Shown here: positions 63,442 to 64,000 of the stretch, piece by piece
Position numbering within the stretch: position 1 is the first letter of the stretch
How the letters are laid out: every line of letters begins with the position of its first letter
Assembly: GCA_022539475.1 (NCBI GenBank)
Contig: VCMS01000002.1
Coordinates: 460,672 to 524,671, forward strand
Reading direction: 5' to 3'
Origin: Gracilaria domingensis
Taxonomy: Eukaryota; Rhodophyta; Florideophyceae; Gracilariales; Gracilariaceae
Length of the DNA: 64,000 bases
Program-made: the position numbers and the translations under genes
Notes under the pieces: model-generated
What the model was told of the DNA's origin: nothing
Databases searched by the model: none
Seen by the model: the letters and a program-made list of their open reading frames with translations, nothing else

Positions 63442-64000
63442 TTTGGGGAGGGGAGGTTTAAGAGACGGTAAGTCTAGAAGGGAATGGGACGGACGAAAGT
63501 GGCGTCAAGAACAGGGAGGAGCGACGGCAGCCGTTATTGCGACGGAATGCTAGCAGGGATATCCGACGCAAAGGAGCATTTCCAAACCTTCGCATGATAT
63601 CGTACCGCCTGAACAGCGCCTCGTGCTGACACCGATGACTACGACGGTACCGGTGCAGTTCTGCACGTACTGCACCCAGACACTTACACTGAAAATATGT
63701 TTCCTTGTCACCAGTGAAACACGACTCGAATAAATTTTCTCTCTGACCCCCTCGTCACACCCGTCACTTCAAAATTTTTCCCAGTCACATGCCTCTGCTT
63801 CTTTATGGTTCGGTTTTTGTTGAAATCCGAAAAACGTGATGTTGTTGAAATCAACATTCAATTAAAGAGTTCTTTCGTTAGCAATGAGCCATTTCACAAG
63901 CCTGTTGGGCCAACAGAGCAGAATCTTGTTATTGCATTTCAATGAAGTAACCTCACAAAGGCAACGCATTCTACAATAGAGTTTGCGCCTCCAAATCGAC
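63442..64000. other. Upstream region of the mucin-like gene; no gene seen
   Basis: Mixed composition turning AT-rich after about 63,700. No frame or repeat worth naming. The promoter of the minus-strand gene should lie at its left edge. Confidence 0.4.

Overview
The window is eukaryotic nuclear DNA. It pairs a short GC-rich block of intact, intron-poor genes (about 56.1-63.5 kb) with a long, mostly AT-richer stretch of decayed mobile elements and broken gene copies (1-55.8 kb). Small compact gene islands in a sea of DIRS, Harbinger, pogo, piggyBac and Plavaka-like elements, plus a NYC1-like reductase, suggest a red alga, possibly a florideophyte. That placement is inference. No rRNA, tRNA or CRISPR was recognised.

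Layout. 1-1.13 kb is the tail of a piggyBac-like element ending at TTAA. 1.56-6.47 kb is a broken DIRS-type tyrosine-recombinase retroelement (+). 7.2-12 kb is a broken pogo/Tigger-like transposon split by a two-gene Harbinger element (8.2-10.79 kb). 12.8-14.4 kb holds an IS5/Harbinger-type transposase remnant and a TA-flanked MITE. 15.1-16.1 kb holds two LTR-like repeats and a piggyBac-type end.

18,084-40,289 is bounded by matching inverted termini (first 17 bp identical, about 41 of 45 overall) and a TCT duplication. A DNA-binding-like ORF lies inside the left end and a Harbinger transposase inside the right end, pointing towards each other. Between them are a 375-bp tandem repeat, a Plavaka-like transposon, a triple hairpin array and a series of broken host-gene copies: C2H2 zinc finger, NYC1-like reductase, LCB2, ribulose-phosphate epimerase, PSME4/Blm10 and TBL1. 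It reads either as a very large composite Harbinger element with gene-fragment cargo, or as a small Harbinger expanded by later insertions.

41.5-46.24 kb is the most unusual element. Its piggyBac-like transposase appears to carry a SAP motif and a YqaJ/lambda-exonuclease-like PD-(D/E)XK nuclease between the second and third catalytic aspartates. A second copy of its cysteine-rich tail lies at the window start. 47-51.9 kb is a second DIRS-type element (-) with gene order recombinase-Gag-RT-RNase H, unlike the first. A Harbinger-type MITE, a GATATC-rich array and a second pogo-like transposase follow.

The gene island holds a LisH/LUFS-type glutamine-rich co-regulator (-), a three-exon NICE-3/C1orf43-like membrane protein (-), a divergently transcribed membrane-anchored J-protein (+) and a mucin-like single-pass membrane protein (-). 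Their frames are open and spacing is tight (59 bp between the last two).
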